Shown here in pieces: positions 63,701-64,000 of a DNA stretch of 64,000 bases. This DNA is from Fragum whitleyi (Eukaryota > Mollusca > Bivalvia > Cardiida > Cardiidae). The stretch covers positions 36,726,693 through 36,790,692 of the forward strand of contig OX411549.1 of the NCBI GenBank assembly GCA_948146395.1, given 5' to 3'. The position numbers and the translations under genes were made by a program. Position 1 is the first letter of the stretch, and every line of letters starts with the position of its first letter. A model generated the notes under the pieces. The model was given only the letters and a program-made list of their open reading frames with translations. It had not been told where the DNA came from and made no database searches.

Positions 63701-64000
63701 ATCTAAACGCATCAAATCCCTAAAAGTAACACCACACCATTAATAAAAATCTTCAAGATCTATTCATTTTGGTGAACACTTTCAGAATCATGTGCAAAAT
63801 CTAAACTTGAAGCATGTGGCTATTTTCAACTGTAGATGTTTTTACTTCATTGGCAGTTTATGCATTACCCTTTTCTCCTTCCAGCTCGGCCTTTTTCATA
63901 TTCTGCCAGGAAGCAAGAGGTGACATCAAGAAAGCTCACCCTAGCTGGTCTGTTGGGGACATAGCCAAGGAGTTAGGCAGAAGGTGGGAGAAGGTTCATG
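60566..64000 (+). CDS. HMGB: HMGB-type chromatin protein, 5' part (three exons, runs off the window)
   Basis: HMGB proteins bend DNA non-specifically in the nucleus through two HMG boxes. Exons 60566-60712, 61425-61579 and 63885-64000 (incomplete) join in phase to 139 codons plus one base. Box [21 protein letters not shown] to [20 protein letters not shown]. The linker is [12 protein letters not shown]. Box B starts [20 protein letters not shown] and reaches WEKVH at the edge. C22 and C44 correspond to the box A redox cysteines and C108 to the box B cysteine of vertebrate HMGB1. The acidic C-tail lies outside the window. The ATG at 60566 follows a short 5' UTR after an acceptor at 60541-60542. 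The orthologue among HMGB1/2/3 cannot be assigned. Confidence 0.94.
60775..60925. mobile_element. AAGGTAGTGGA-type MITE in HMGB intron 1 (first of two)
   Basis: TTTTAAGGTAATGGACACGT at the left and CATTACTACTACCTTC at the right, with GGTTAACACTGTTAAAGGTT inside. Confidence 0.6.
61089..61248. mobile_element. AAGGTAGTGGA-type MITE in HMGB intron 1 (second)
   Basis: TTTAAGGAAGTGGATCC faces GGTTCCACTACCTTAAG. GAACTTTAACAGTGTTAACA is the shared core. Confidence 0.7.
61425..61579 (+). CDS. HMGB: HMGB coding exon 2 (box A end, linker)
   Basis: The acceptor is ATTTTAAAAG and the donor GCACT|GTGAGT. It encodes [39 protein letters not shown] and [12 protein letters not shown]. The last codon is split (CT + C = Leu). 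Confidence 0.94.
61687..61858. mobile_element. CAGGGCTTG-TIR element with 5-bp TSD (hAT5-like)
   Basis: CAGGGCTTGAAAATTCTACT faces TATTTTCAAGCCCTG. GAAAA is duplicated at 61682-61686 and 61859-61863. Both halves have GCAGGACGAGT or its inverse. 172 bp. Confidence 0.78.
61962..63191 (-). mobile_element. Pearl/Helentron-like element with six roughly 185-bp units
   Basis: It starts AGCTCCACTGGCTGAAAGCC after a T-run and ends AAGCCATTCATGGCTTTCTA then G before TTTCAC. Units repeat GATGGATATCAACCAAATTT, TCCTTGAGTGACCCTTTATC and TATGGGCGGAGGTCATTTC. CGTCCGTCCGTCCG stands near the start. It is inverted relative to 50641-52030. Confidence 0.78.
63262..63356. repeat. Foldback in HMGB intron 2
   Basis: TATCGATGTTATCTGGTC faces GACCAGATAACATTGATA, with CATGACCAGGCAAAGC and TTCGTCATGA near the centre. 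Confidence 0.75.
63357..63884. other. HMGB intron 2, right part
   Basis: Apart from the polypyrimidine tract before exon 3, nothing was recognised. Confidence 0.45.
63885..64000 (+). CDS. HMGB: HMGB coding exon 3 (box B, truncated by window edge)
   Basis: The acceptor is TTTTCTCCTTCCAG. It encodes [38 protein letters not shown]. It continues past 64000. Confidence 0.94.

Overview
The window is animal nuclear DNA, most likely from a bivalve mollusc and probably a heterodont (clam-type) lineage. The basis is spliceosomal introns in every gene, AT-rich sequence, four recognisable metazoan protein genes, and a dense mix of repeats I associate with clam genomes: tRNA-derived SINEs with a V-SINE/RUDI-like body, pearl/Helentron-like elements carrying internal tandem arrays, TTAA-flanked MITEs and short hairpin MITEs. 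The species cannot be fixed from the sequence. Most long open frames are chance readings of repeats; the real genes are split into short exons.

Layout. (1) 1-13139, + strand: the 3' part of the gene for translation initiation factor eIF3 subunit f; the 5' exons lie left of the window. Five exons (1014-1151, 2983-3074, 4021-4157, 8224-8337, 13059-13139) join in frame. Three of the five exons have extra local copies: two derivatives of the first visible exon, twelve tandem copies of the 3' half of the third exon, and a decoy copy of the terminal exon. (2) 16459-23403, - strand: a complete three-exon SelO (protein adenylyltransferase) gene of 591 codons, ending in the Cys-type C-terminus and with a signal-peptide-like N-terminus; a decayed piece of its exon 2 lies in intron 2. 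eIF3f and SelO converge. (3) 27044-49889: an 11.3-11.5 kb segment present twice in direct tandem. Each copy carries a full four-exon SAP30/SAP30L gene on the - strand (171 codons) with identical coding sequence and about 1.1 kb of 5' flank. (4) 49890-60540: gene-poor, with transposon remnants (a pearl-like array, an 8-bp-TSD TIR element, a LINE 3' end, a TATG/GATG microsatellite) and a candidate promoter and leader exon near 57.1-57.3 kb. (5) 60566-64000, + strand: the first three coding exons of an HMGB-type two-HMG-box gene, running off the right edge.

The genes do not form a pathway or operon. They are separate housekeeping or chromatin genes: translation initiation, mitochondrial or secretory AMPylation, Sin3-HDAC corepressor, and chromatin architecture. 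The strongest unusual signal is the repeated tandem duplication of exon-plus-splice-donor units, mainly in eIF3f and once in SelO. Next are the recent tandem duplication of the whole SAP30 locus, which could be a haplotype assembly artefact, and two pearl-like elements inserted in the same T-run of the same MITE family. All calls come from reading the sequence and remembered protein families; no database search was run.
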